Positions 47,594 to 55,546 of a stretch of DNA of 64,000 nt are shown here, piece by piece (within the stretch, counting starts at the first letter, position 1; each line of letters opens with the position of its first letter). Below the pieces are notes generated by a model. The model had not been told where the DNA came from and ran no database searches. It saw only the letters and a list, made by a program, of their open reading frames with translations. The stretch spans positions 186,001 to 250,000 of the forward strand of contig NZ_JALDWJ010000008.1 in NCBI RefSeq assembly GCF_022758295.1. Direction: 5' to 3'. Source of the stretch: Lysobacter sp. CFH 32150. Its GTDB lineage: Bacteria; Pseudomonadota; Gammaproteobacteria; Xanthomonadales; Xanthomonadaceae. The position numbers were made by a program, and so were the translations under genes.

Positions 47594-47923
47594 TCAGCCG
47601 CGATCGTCCCTGGTCCAGACCGCACCGTCCTCGACCTTGACCGGGAACTTGACCACCGGGGTGTAGGCAGGCGCGTTGAGTGCGCGGCCATCGCGCACGT
47701 CGAACTTCGAACCGTGCAGCACGCATTCGATCGTGGCTTCCTCGCCGTCGAACGTACCGGCCGAAAGCTCGAAGTCTTCGTGCGAGCACTTGTCTTCCAG
47801 CGCGTAGAAGTCGCCGTCGTAGTTGACCACCAGGATCGGCGTATCGCCGTCCCAGGCGACTTTCGATTCGCCGGGCAGCAATTCCGAGGTAGCGCAAACA
47901 CGAATCCAGTCGCCCATGCTCAT
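47594..47923 (-). CDS. Rieske-type [2Fe-2S] ferredoxin (SUF-linked)
   Basis: 109 residues from MSMGDWIRVC. The cluster ligands are CSH and CVLH (C-x-H...C-x2-H) in KCSHEDFELSAGTFDGEEATIECVLHGSKFD. It resembles the ferredoxin component of non-haem oxygenases and the small Rieske proteins found at the end of SUF operons in this group. It is on the SUF strand, downstream of sufS, the small membrane protein and the GNAT gene, separated by a REP element. Upstream ATGs lie within a tetranucleotide repeat and would add seven residues. Confidence 0.88.
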   Translation of the reverse strand: MSMGDWIRVCATSELLPGESKVAWDGDTPILVVNYDGDFYALEDKCSHEDFELSAGTFDGEEATIECVLHGSKFDVRDGRALNAPAYTPVVKFPVKVEDGAVWTRDDRG

Positions 47924-47924
47924 C

Positions 47925-47944
47925 CCATCCATCCATCCATCCAT
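47925..47944 (-). repeat. (ATGG)5 tetranucleotide repeat at the Rieske start
   Basis: Five perfect ATGG units on the minus strand occupy the extreme 5' end of the Rieske frame and supply several ATG triplets in different frames. Slippage would change which upstream ATG is in frame, while the ATGs at 47923 and 47917 stay usable. Confidence 0.85.
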
Positions 47945-47945
47945 C

Positions 47946-48033
47946 GTAGGAGCGGCTTACAGCCGCGAAAACGAAAAAAAGAAGGCCCGGGAGAGGGCCA
48001 TAGGGAGGAAGAACCTCCTACAAGCCGCGCCTA
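47946..48033. repeat. Single REP arm with a degenerate partner
   Basis: GTAGGAGCGGCTTACAGCCG begins at 47946, nearly identical to the arm of the pair at 2520. The second arm, around 48013-48036 (CCTCCTACAAGCCGCGCCTACAG), is scrambled and overlaps the GNAT stop codon. It looks like a decaying family A REPIN between the GNAT and Rieske genes. Confidence 0.72.
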
Positions 48034-48555
48034 CAGGGTCTTTTCCAACACTTCGAAGCGCAGGTCGTCGCGCTTGGGAATGCCGTAGCGCGGATCGCCG
48101 TAGGGGAAGGGCTTCTTGATGCCCGTGCGGCTATAACCACGGCGTTCGTACCAGGCGACCAGTTCGTCGCGGATGTCGATCACGGTCATGCGCATCGCCG
48201 GCAGCCCCCAGTCTTCGCGGACCACGCGCTCAGCTTCGGCCATCACTACCTTGCCGACACCGCCGCCCTGCAGGTTGGGCCTGACCGAAAACATGCCGAA
48301 ATACCCCGCACCGTCCTCCTCGCACACGTGCGCGCAGGCGAGCAAGCCGCCATCGCGCTCGGCGATCAGCACGCGGCTGCGCGGGCGCTCGATGTCGTGG
48401 CGCAGGACGCCGGCATCGATGCGGTTGCCATCGAGGAAGTCGGCTTCGGTGGTCCAGCCTTGTTTGCTCACTTCGCCGCGATACGCGGAGGTGACGAGAT
48501 CGACCAGGGCCGGAATATCGTCGACGGTGGCGGCACGGAAATGCAATTCGCTCAT
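48031..48555 (-). CDS. GNAT family N-acetyltransferase
   Basis: 174 residues of the GNAT fold: FRAATVDDIPALVDLVTSAYRG (strand 1/helix 1), a central VLIAERDGGLLACAHVCEEDGAGYFGMFSVRPNLQGGGVGKVVMAEAERVV with the acetyl-CoA-binding NLQGGGVGK loop, and the closing AWYERRGYSRTGIKKPFPYGDPRYG. The C-terminal PFPYGDPRYGIPKRDDLRFEVLEK is typical of one acetyltransferase subfamily. The substrate is unknown. It starts 4 bases after the small membrane protein's stop, so it belongs to the SUF transcript. Confidence 0.85.
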   Translation of the reverse strand: MSELHFRAATVDDIPALVDLVTSAYRGEVSKQGWTTEADFLDGNRIDAGVLRHDIERPRSRVLIAERDGGLLACAHVCEEDGAGYFGMFSVRPNLQGGGVGKVVMAEAERVVREDWGLPAMRMTVIDIRDELVAWYERRGYSRTGIKKPFPYGDPRYGIPKRDDLRFEVLEKTL

Positions 48556-48559
48556 GGGG

Positions 48560-48817
48560 TCATGCCAACAGGTATCGGAGGTAAGGCCAGGACATCAACA
48601 CCAGCAGCAACGCGACCAGCGGGATGGCGATCCAGAGGATGAACTTGACGGCCTTGCCGGCGCGACCCTGAATCGCTTCGGCGCGGTCGTTGATGCGCTC
48701 GATGCGTTCCAGTTGCTTCTGGTACAGCGCCATGTGCTCGCGCTGCACCTGCAAGGCTTCGCGTTGATTGTCGCGAATGTCGCGCAGCAATCCGGCCAGT
48801 TCGTAATCGTCCGCCAT
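48560..48817 (-). CDS. Small coiled-coil membrane protein in the SUF operon
   Basis: 85 residues, not recognised as a named family. A charged helical N-terminal part (LRDIRDNQREALQVQREHMALYQKQLERIERINDRAEAIQ, probable coiled coil) leads to one strongly hydrophobic segment (VKFILWIAIPLVALLLVLMSWPYLRYLLA). The gene lies 26 bases after sufS and 4 bases before the GNAT gene, so it is co-transcribed with SUF genes. It has no cysteines and is unlikely to bind a cluster itself. Confidence 0.75.
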   Translation of the reverse strand: MADDYELAGLLRDIRDNQREALQVQREHMALYQKQLERIERINDRAEAIQGRAGKAVKFILWIAIPLVALLLVLMSWPYLRYLLA

Positions 48818-48843
48818 GCTCGTCTCCCGGTGGTACGTGGAGT

Positions 48844-50085
48844 CTAGCCGAGCAGGCGGCGGACCTTCAGCAGGGCGGCGACGAAGGCCTCGATCTCGGC
48901 ATGCGTGTTGTAGAACGCGAGCGAGGCACGGCAGGTAGCGGCGACGCCGAAGAACTGCATCAGTGGGTGCGCGCAGTGATGGCCGGAGCGCACCGCCACG
49001 CCTTCGAGGTCGAGCAGGGTGGCGAGGTCGTGCGCATGCGCGCCCTCGACCAGGAATGACACTACCGCGGCCTTGTCCTTTGCTGTGCCGATGATGCGCA
49101 GGCCATCGATCTGGCGCATCTCTTCGAGCAGGTGTGCCAGCAGTTCGGCTTCGCGCGCAGCCACGTTCGCCATGCCGAGGGCGTCGAGATAGTCGACCGC
49201 AGCGCCCAGGCCGATGTGGCCAGCGATGTTCGGCGTACCGGCTTCGAAGCGGTGCGGCGGATCGTTGAACACGGTGCCGTCGAAGCGCACTTCCTTGATC
49301 ATCTCCCCGCCGCCGAGGAACGGCGGCATCACGGCAAGATGTTCCTTGCGCGCCCACAGCGCACCGGTGCCGGTCGGACCGCACATCTTGTGCCCGGTGA
49401 AGGCATAGAAGTCGCAGCCGATGGACGGGATGTCGACCGCCATGTGCGGCAGCGCCTGCGAGCCGTCGACCACGGTGACGATGCCACGGCGCCGTGCCTC
49501 GCGGCAGATCTCGCGGACGGGATTGATGGTGCCGAGCACGTTCGAGACATGGGCGACCCCGAAAACCTTTACGTCCGAGGTCATCGCGGCGTATAGCGCA
49601 TCGAGGTCGAGCGTGCCGTCGGGTGTGATCTCGGCGACCTTGATCTTAGCGCCGGTACGTTCGGCAATGAGCTGCCACGGCACGATGTTGGCGTGGTGCT
49701 CCATGCGTGTGAGCAGGATCGCGTCGCCCGGTTGCAGTCGCGGGAGCGCCCACGAATATGCGACCAGGTTGATCGCGAACGTGGTGCCGCTGCACAGCAC
49801 CAGATCGTCGCTGCGCACATTGAGGTGACGCGCCAGCTTGCCGCGCGCAGCCTCGTAGCTTTCCGTCGCCTCGCTGCCGAGCGCGTGCACGGCTCGGCTG
49901 ACATTGGCGTTGTGGCGGCGGTAGAAATCGTCGACCGTCTCGATCACCGATGCCGGCTTCTGTCCGGTGTTGGCCGAGTCGAGGTAGACCAGTGGCTTGC
50001 CATGGACCAGCCGCGTCAGCAGCGGAAAGTCGGCGCGGACAGCGGCCCAATCGATGGAAGTAGCGACAACAAGCGGTGCGTTCAT
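48844..50085 (-). CDS. sufS: Cysteine desulfurase SufS
   Basis: 413 residues. The PLP lysine is Lys233 in AFTGHKMCGPTG and the persulfide-forming Cys371 is in VAVRSGHHCAHPLMQFFG, the group II (SufS/CsdA) pattern. Other landmarks are YLDSANTGQKP and TRMEHHANIVPWQ. SufS supplies sulfur for cluster assembly on SufBCD. Its usual activator SufE (or SufU) is not in this locus. The start overlaps the sufD stop by 4 bases; a longer frame inside sufD is rejected. Confidence 0.95.
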   Translation of the reverse strand: MNAPLVVATSIDWAAVRADFPLLTRLVHGKPLVYLDSANTGQKPASVIETVDDFYRRHNANVSRAVHALGSEATESYEAARGKLARHLNVRSDDLVLCSGTTFAINLVAYSWALPRLQPGDAILLTRMEHHANIVPWQLIAERTGAKIKVAEITPDGTLDLDALYAAMTSDVKVFGVAHVSNVLGTINPVREICREARRRGIVTVVDGSQALPHMAVDIPSIGCDFYAFTGHKMCGPTGTGALWARKEHLAVMPPFLGGGEMIKEVRFDGTVFNDPPHRFEAGTPNIAGHIGLGAAVDYLDALGMANVAAREAELLAHLLEEMRQIDGLRIIGTAKDKAAVVSFLVEGAHAHDLATLLDLEGVAVRSGHHCAHPLMQFFGVAATCRASLAFYNTHAEIEAFVAALLKVRRLLG

Positions 50086-51347
50086 GCCAGTTCCAGTGCC
50101 GTGAGCGCGCGATCCAACGCCAGCGTCAACGTTTCGCGCAACGTGGATGAATCGACGGTCGCGACCACTTCGCGACAGAACGCCGCGGTCAGCAGTTGGC
50201 GCGCATCGGCTTCCGGCAGGCCGCGCGAGCGCAGGTAGAACATCGCCGTCGGATCGAGTTGGCCGACGGTCGCGCCGTGCGCCGCCTTGACCTCGTCGGC
50301 GTGGATTTCCAGCACCGGCTGGCTGTCGATTTCGGCGTTGTCGCTGAGTAGCAGGTTCTTGTTCGACAGATTGGCATCGGAGCCGTCGGCGCCGGTGCGA
50401 ATGGTGATACCTCCATGGAACACCGCACGACTGCGTCCAGCGCCGAGACCGCGCCACAACAGATCGCAGGACGTATCGCGGGCGATGTGTTCGATGCCCA
50501 GGCGGGTGTCGAGATGCCGACGGCCGGTGGCCAGCAGTACGCCGTTGGCGTTGAGCTTGGCGCCTTCGCCTTCCAGCCGTACGTTCAACTCGTGCCGCGA
50601 CAGCGCAGCGCCGAGTTCGAGGTCGATACGCCGGTATTGCGCGTGGCGCGCGAGCACGGCGTCGGTCCGGGTGAACAGCGTGGCGCGTGCGGATTCATCC
50701 TGCACGCGCGCGTGCACCAGGCAGGCGTCCGCGGCGAGGTCCACGTGCGTCAGCGCGTTGCCGAGGTGGGCATGTTCGCCGTCGGCGAGATGATGCTCGA
50801 CGACGGTGAGGCTTGCACCGGCGCGCAATTCGATCAGGTGGCGCGCATGCCAGGCGGCATCTGTCGCGCCTGGCGCACCGATGAACACGAGGTGCAGCGG
50901 AGCTTCGACCTGCTTGCCGGCCTCGACGCGCAGCAGCACCCCGTCATTGGCGAGCGCTGCATTGAGGCGGGCGAAGACTTCATCGGCGCGCTCGAAGCGG
51001 CGTTCGAGAAAATTGGTCGCACGGGAGTCGCCGCCGACGAGCGCTTGCGACAACGGCTGCAATTCGACACCGCCTGGCAGCCCGGTGACGTCGGAATGTG
51101 CGGCATCGAAGCGGCCATTGACGAACACCAGTCGCGGCGCGGGGATACTCGCCAGCAAAGCGAGATCAATGTCGACTACAGCTGGCGCAGGCGCGAATGC
51201 ACGCCGTTCCAGCGCACGCAGCGACGTGTATTTCCACGCCTCGCTGCGCGCGTGCGGTAGGCCGTCCCGCAAGGCAGCATCGAGCGCGGCGCGACGCGTG
51301 GTGTCGCCAGCGAAGCCGGCCGCAAGCGAGTCGAGCAGGACGCTCAT
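50082..51347 (-). CDS. sufD: Fe-S cluster assembly protein SufD
   Basis: 421 residues of the SufB/SufD beta-helix family: LPHARSEAWKYTSLRALERRAFAP at the N-terminus, GASLTVVEHHLADGEHAHLGNALTHVDLAADACLVHARVQDE in the core and the conserved C-terminal VLEIHADEVKAAHGATVGQLDPTAMFYLRSRGLPEADARQLLTAAF. The His in KAAHGATVG corresponds to the SufD residue needed for cluster formation. It pairs with SufB and is driven by SufC. Its start overlaps the sufC stop by one base. Confidence 0.94.
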   Translation of the reverse strand: MSVLLDSLAAGFAGDTTRRAALDAALRDGLPHARSEAWKYTSLRALERRAFAPAPAVVDIDLALLASIPAPRLVFVNGRFDAAHSDVTGLPGGVELQPLSQALVGGDSRATNFLERRFERADEVFARLNAALANDGVLLRVEAGKQVEAPLHLVFIGAPGATDAAWHARHLIELRAGASLTVVEHHLADGEHAHLGNALTHVDLAADACLVHARVQDESARATLFTRTDAVLARHAQYRRIDLELGAALSRHELNVRLEGEGAKLNANGVLLATGRRHLDTRLGIEHIARDTSCDLLWRGLGAGRSRAVFHGGITIRTGADGSDANLSNKNLLLSDNAEIDSQPVLEIHADEVKAAHGATVGQLDPTAMFYLRSRGLPEADARQLLTAAFCREVVATVDSSTLRETLTLALDRALTALELA

Positions 51348-52111
51348 CAGGCCGCGACCTCCGGTGCGATGCGGTCCTTCACCCAGGCGTAGCCATGTGC
51401 TTCCAGCTCCAGCGCCAGTTCCGGGCCGCCGCTCTCGACGATGCGGCCGTCGGCCAGCACGTGCACCACGTCCGGCTTGATGTAATCGAGCAGGCGCTGG
51501 TAGTGGGTAATGACGAGGAAGGCGCGGTCGGGCGAACGCAGTGCATTGACGCCCTCGGCGACGTTCTTCAATGCGTCGATATCGAGGCCGGAGTCGGTCT
51601 CGTCGAGGATCGCCAGCTTCGGCTCGAGCACAGCCATCTGGAAGATTTCGTTGCGCTTCTTCTCGCCGCCGCTGAAGCCTTCGTTGACGCCGCGATGCAG
51701 CAGCTCATCCTTCAAATGCAGCACGGCGAGTTTTTCGCGCACGAGCTTGAGGAACTGCATCGAGTCGAGTTCGGCCTGGCCGCGCACCTTGCGCTGCGCA
51801 TTGAGTGCCGAACGCAGGAAGTAGGTGTTGTTCACGCCGGGAATCTCGACCGGATACTGGAAGGCGAGGAACACGCCTTCCGAAGCGCGCTGCTCGGGTT
51901 CGAGTGCGAGCAGGTCGTGGCCTTCGAACAGCACCGAGCCCGACGTGATCTCGTAGCCATCGCGCCCTGCGATCACGTTGCCCAGCGTGGATTTGCCCGC
52001 GCCGTTGGGCCCCATGATCGCGTGCACCTGGCCCGGCTGCACTTCGAGCGAAAGGCCCTTGAGGATTTCACGGCCAGCGACGCGGACGTGGAGGTTGTCG
52101 ATCTTCAGCAT
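51347..52111 (-). CDS. sufC: Fe-S cluster assembly ATPase SufC
   Basis: 254 residues of ABC-type ATPase: Walker A GPNGAGKST (34-42), a Q-loop in FLAFQYPVEIPGV, signature FSGGEKKRNEIFQM, Walker B LAILDETDSGLDIDAL and switch His in LVITHYQRLLDYI. These details (EKKRNE, ETDSGLD, THYQRLL) are specific to SufC and distinguish it from transport ATPases. It powers conformational change of SufBD. A REPIN pair lies in the 85-base gap between it and sufB. Confidence 0.96.
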   Translation of the reverse strand: MLKIDNLHVRVAGREILKGLSLEVQPGQVHAIMGPNGAGKSTLGNVIAGRDGYEITSGSVLFEGHDLLALEPEQRASEGVFLAFQYPVEIPGVNNTYFLRSALNAQRKVRGQAELDSMQFLKLVREKLAVLHLKDELLHRGVNEGFSGGEKKRNEIFQMAVLEPKLAILDETDSGLDIDALKNVAEGVNALRSPDRAFLVITHYQRLLDYIKPDVVHVLADGRIVESGGPELALELEAHGYAWVKDRIAPEVAA

Positions 52112-52121
52112 TTCTTTTTTC

Positions 52122-52188
52122 CGTAGGGTGGGCTTCAGCCCACCGCTTGTGTTGCGATTACGTGTGGTGGGCTGAAGCCCACCCTACG
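52122..52188. repeat. REPIN-like inverted pair between sufB and sufC (family C)
   Basis: Perfectly complementary 23-base arms (52122-52144 and 52166-52188) flank a 21-base spacer. Each arm starts CGTAGGGTGGGCTT and has the inner palindrome GTGGGCT/AGCCCAC. It occupies nearly the whole sufB-sufC spacer, which is otherwise expected to be a few bases in suf operons. Confidence 0.9.
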
Positions 52189-52196
52189 CGCGATGT

Positions 52197-53666
<1,470 letters not shown>

Positions 53667-53676
53667 GATGTGTTCC

Positions 53677-54144
53677 TCAGGCCGTGGCCAATGTGGCCGG
53701 AATCGTCTTGTTGGAGCTGGCCTTCCGCGAAGAGCGCGGCGGAGGCGGCGCCAGCATTTCCGCCAGCGTCACGCCACGCAGTGCATCCGCGACGACGTCG
53801 TTGATCCGACGCCAGTTGGCGCGCACGCCGCAGGAGTGTTCGATGCCGCAGGCGCCAGCGTGGACGCTGCACTCGGTCATCCCGAGCGGGCCTTCCATCG
53901 CTTCGACAATCTCGACCAGCGAGATTTCGCTCGCGGGACGGGCGAGGCGGTAGCCGCCATTGACGCCGCGAAAGCCTTCGACGAGCCCCGCCTGCGCCAA
54001 CGGCTTCAGTAGCTTGGCGACGGTCGGCATCTCGAGGCCGGCCTGTTCAGCCAGCTCGGCGGCGCTGTGCACGTCGCCAGGCTTGGCCGCGAGTGCGGTC
54101 AGGATGACGGTGGCGTAATCGGTGAGTTTGGTGACGCGTAACAT
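53677..54144 (-). CDS. sufR: Rrf2-family SUF regulator
   Basis: 155 residues. The winged helix-turn-helix is [70 protein letters not shown]. Three cysteines, Cys92, Cys99 and Cys105 in [15 protein letters not shown], match the spacing of the [2Fe-2S] ligands in IscR. It should therefore sense cluster supply and control the downstream sufBCDS genes, and probably itself, via the palindrome on its promoter. The symbol sufR is used by analogy; it is unrelated in fold to the cyanobacterial SufR. The start at 54144 gives the family N-terminus. Confidence 0.9.
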   Translation of the reverse strand: MLRVTKLTDYATVILTALAAKPGDVHSAAELAEQAGLEMPTVAKLLKPLAQAGLVEGFRGVNGGYRLARPASEISLVEIVEAMEGPLGMTECSVHAGACGIEHSCGVRANWRRINDVVADALRGVTLAEMLAPPPPRSSRKASSNKTIPATLATA

Positions 54145-54150
54145 GACGAA

Positions 54151-54199
54151 GGCCCGGAAAGCGTACCGAAATTGTACGGTTTCCGGGCCTCGCGGCCAA
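54151..54199 (-). promoter_or_regulatory. sufR promoter overlapped by a 39-bp palindrome (candidate operator)
   Basis: On the minus strand TTGGCC (54194-54199), 17 bases, then TACAAT (54171-54176) form the promoter. The palindrome at 54151-54189 is GGCCCGGAAA and its complement outside, GTAC/GTAC inside and a 7-base centre; the -10 box lies at its middle. The central 25 bases follow the AAA-N-5-7-5-N-TTT layout of IscR type 2 sites, with GTAC-type instead of CCACA-type half-sites. It ends 6 bases before the sufR start. Confidence 0.75.
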
Positions 54200-54218
54200 G
54201 CTTGGGAACGGGACGGGT

Positions 54219-54758
54219 TCAGCCGGCGGCAGGGGCTTCCGCTGGCGGTGCTGCCGGCAGGACCAGTTCGATATAAGGCGGCGCTGGCTTCTGTCCGGGC
54301 GGCATGTAGGCCGGTGCCGCTTCTCCGGCCGGGCCGAGCGACTTGATGAAGCGGAAGATGGCGAGGCGGTCCTGCTCCTTCATGGCGCGGACATTGAAGT
54401 CCGGCATCATCGGTCGGGTGTGCAGGTCGGCGGTGTACGCCAGCCATGTGGCCTCATCCATGTCCGCGATCTTGAGGCGCAGGTTGGCCGGATAGGTCGT
54501 GCCCCAGGGGCCGCTGAATCCGAGCTGGTTGCCGATCATCCATTGGTCTTTGGGAATGTCGCCGGCCTTGTCCATGTAGCCGGGGGTATGGCAATCGTTG
54601 CAGCCGCCGATCTTGACCAGGTATTCGCCCTGGGCCACCAGGTCGGCATCGGCAGGAACGGTGGTAGCGGCCGCGGGCTGGATTGGCTGCGGCGCCTGTT
54701 GGCAAGCGGCCAGCGTCATCAGCATCAAGGCGGGGATGGCAAAGCGCGTTGCGTGCAT
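54219..54758 (-). CDS. Cytochrome c lipoprotein
   Basis: 179 residues. A lipoprotein signal with lipobox LAAC19 precedes a Pro/Ala linker. The haem c site CNDCH (53-57) follows GEYLVKIGG, the layout of class I cytochromes c; methionines in MPDFNVRAM can supply the sixth ligand. The sequence GGCNDCHTPGY...PWGTTYPANLRL resembles single-haem cytochromes attached to dehydrogenases. The C-terminus is Pro/Ala-rich. No dehydrogenase gene adjoins it, so the electron partner is unknown. It lies upstream of sufR on the same strand, which has its own promoter. Confidence 0.87.
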   Translation of the reverse strand: MHATRFAIPALMLMTLAACQQAPQPIQPAAATTVPADADLVAQGEYLVKIGGCNDCHTPGYMDKAGDIPKDQWMIGNQLGFSGPWGTTYPANLRLKIADMDEATWLAYTADLHTRPMMPDFNVRAMKEQDRLAIFRFIKSLGPAGEAAPAYMPPGQKPAPPYIELVLPAAPPAEAPAAG

Positions 54759-54879
54759 GTGTTCGTCTCGTTGTGGATCGAGAGCGGATACGGACGAAGC
54801 GTCCGGAACCGGACATCCGCATGGCGGCGTCCCCCGCCTTCCGGCGACAATAGATGTCTTTCCAGTAACGGATCACCGC

Positions 54880-55344
54880 ATGCCACGCAAGATTGTCGCC
54901 CGTCGTTCCGCCATCCACGGCAATGGCGTGTTCGCCGTCGCCCCGATCGCCAAGGGCGAACGTGTCATCGAATACAAGGGCCGTCGCCGCACCCACGAAG
55001 AAGTCGATGCCGGCGACAGCGGCGACATCGACAGTGGCCACACCTTCCTGTTCACGCTCAACGAAGTGTTCGTGATCGACGCCAACTTCGAAGGCAACAG
55101 TGCGCGCTGGATCAACCATAGCTGCGCCCCGAACTGCGAGGCGGTGCTGGTCGAGCACGATGACGATCCGGAGAAATCGCGCGTATTCATCGATGCGATC
55201 CGCACGATCAAGCCCGGCGAGGAGCTGACCTACGACTACGGCATCACCCTGGACGAGCCGCACACCGCGCGATTGAAGAAGATCTGGGCCTGCCACTGCG
55301 GCGCCAGAAACTGCACCGGGACGATGCTCAAGCCCAAGCGCTGA
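54880..55344 (+). CDS. SET-domain protein-lysine methyltransferase
   Basis: 154 residues, an almost bare SET domain. Motifs in order: SAIHGNGVFAVAPIAKGERVIEYKG (SAM-side N-SET), RWINHSCAPNCEA (79-88, the pseudoknot NHSC), GEELTYDYG with Tyr118 and Tyr120, and a post-SET CHCGARNC (Cys138, Cys140, Cys145), which with Cys82 can bind zinc. All elements of an active enzyme are present. SET proteins are mainly eukaryotic; bacterial ones with full post-SET cysteines occur sporadically and their substrates are mostly unknown. There are no co-directional neighbours within 100 bases, so it is probably monocistronic. Confidence 0.9.
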   Translation: MPRKIVARRSAIHGNGVFAVAPIAKGERVIEYKGRRRTHEEVDAGDSGDIDSGHTFLFTLNEVFVIDANFEGNSARWINHSCAPNCEAVLVEHDDDPEKSRVFIDAIRTIKPGEELTYDYGITLDEPHTARLKKIWACHCGARNCTGTMLKPKR

Positions 55345-55356
55345 GCGGACGCCCCG

Positions 55357-55434
55357 TGTAGGAGCGGCTTCAGCCGCGAGCGGTTTCTGAGTTCTCCACA
55401 ATGGCAACAGCTCGCGGCTGAAGCCGCTCCTACA
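55357..55434. repeat. REPIN-like inverted pair, GTAG-headed (family A, second copy)
   Basis: Perfect 25-base arms at 55357-55381 and 55410-55434 with a 28-base spacer. The arm TGTAGGAGCGGCTTCAGCCG differs from the 2520 copy mainly at the inner loop (TTCA versus TTATA). It follows the SET gene by 12 bases and may act as its transcript end. Confidence 0.9.
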
Positions 55435-55473
55435 GGCCGCATCCATCACCGGATGCGGCGGACGTGCAAAAGG

Positions 55474-55502
55474 TTGGCATGACTTACGCCAGTCGGTAAA
55501 AA
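55474..55502 (+). promoter_or_regulatory. Probable promoter of the DUF5916 gene
   Basis: TTGGCA (55474-55479), a 17-base spacer and TAAAAA (55497-55502) lie 44 bases before the start codon. Both boxes match the sigma-70 consensus at four or five of six positions. Confidence 0.55.
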
Positions 55503-55546
55503 CTGCGCGCACGGATAGGCTGCCCGCAAATTACGGGGACCCATCC

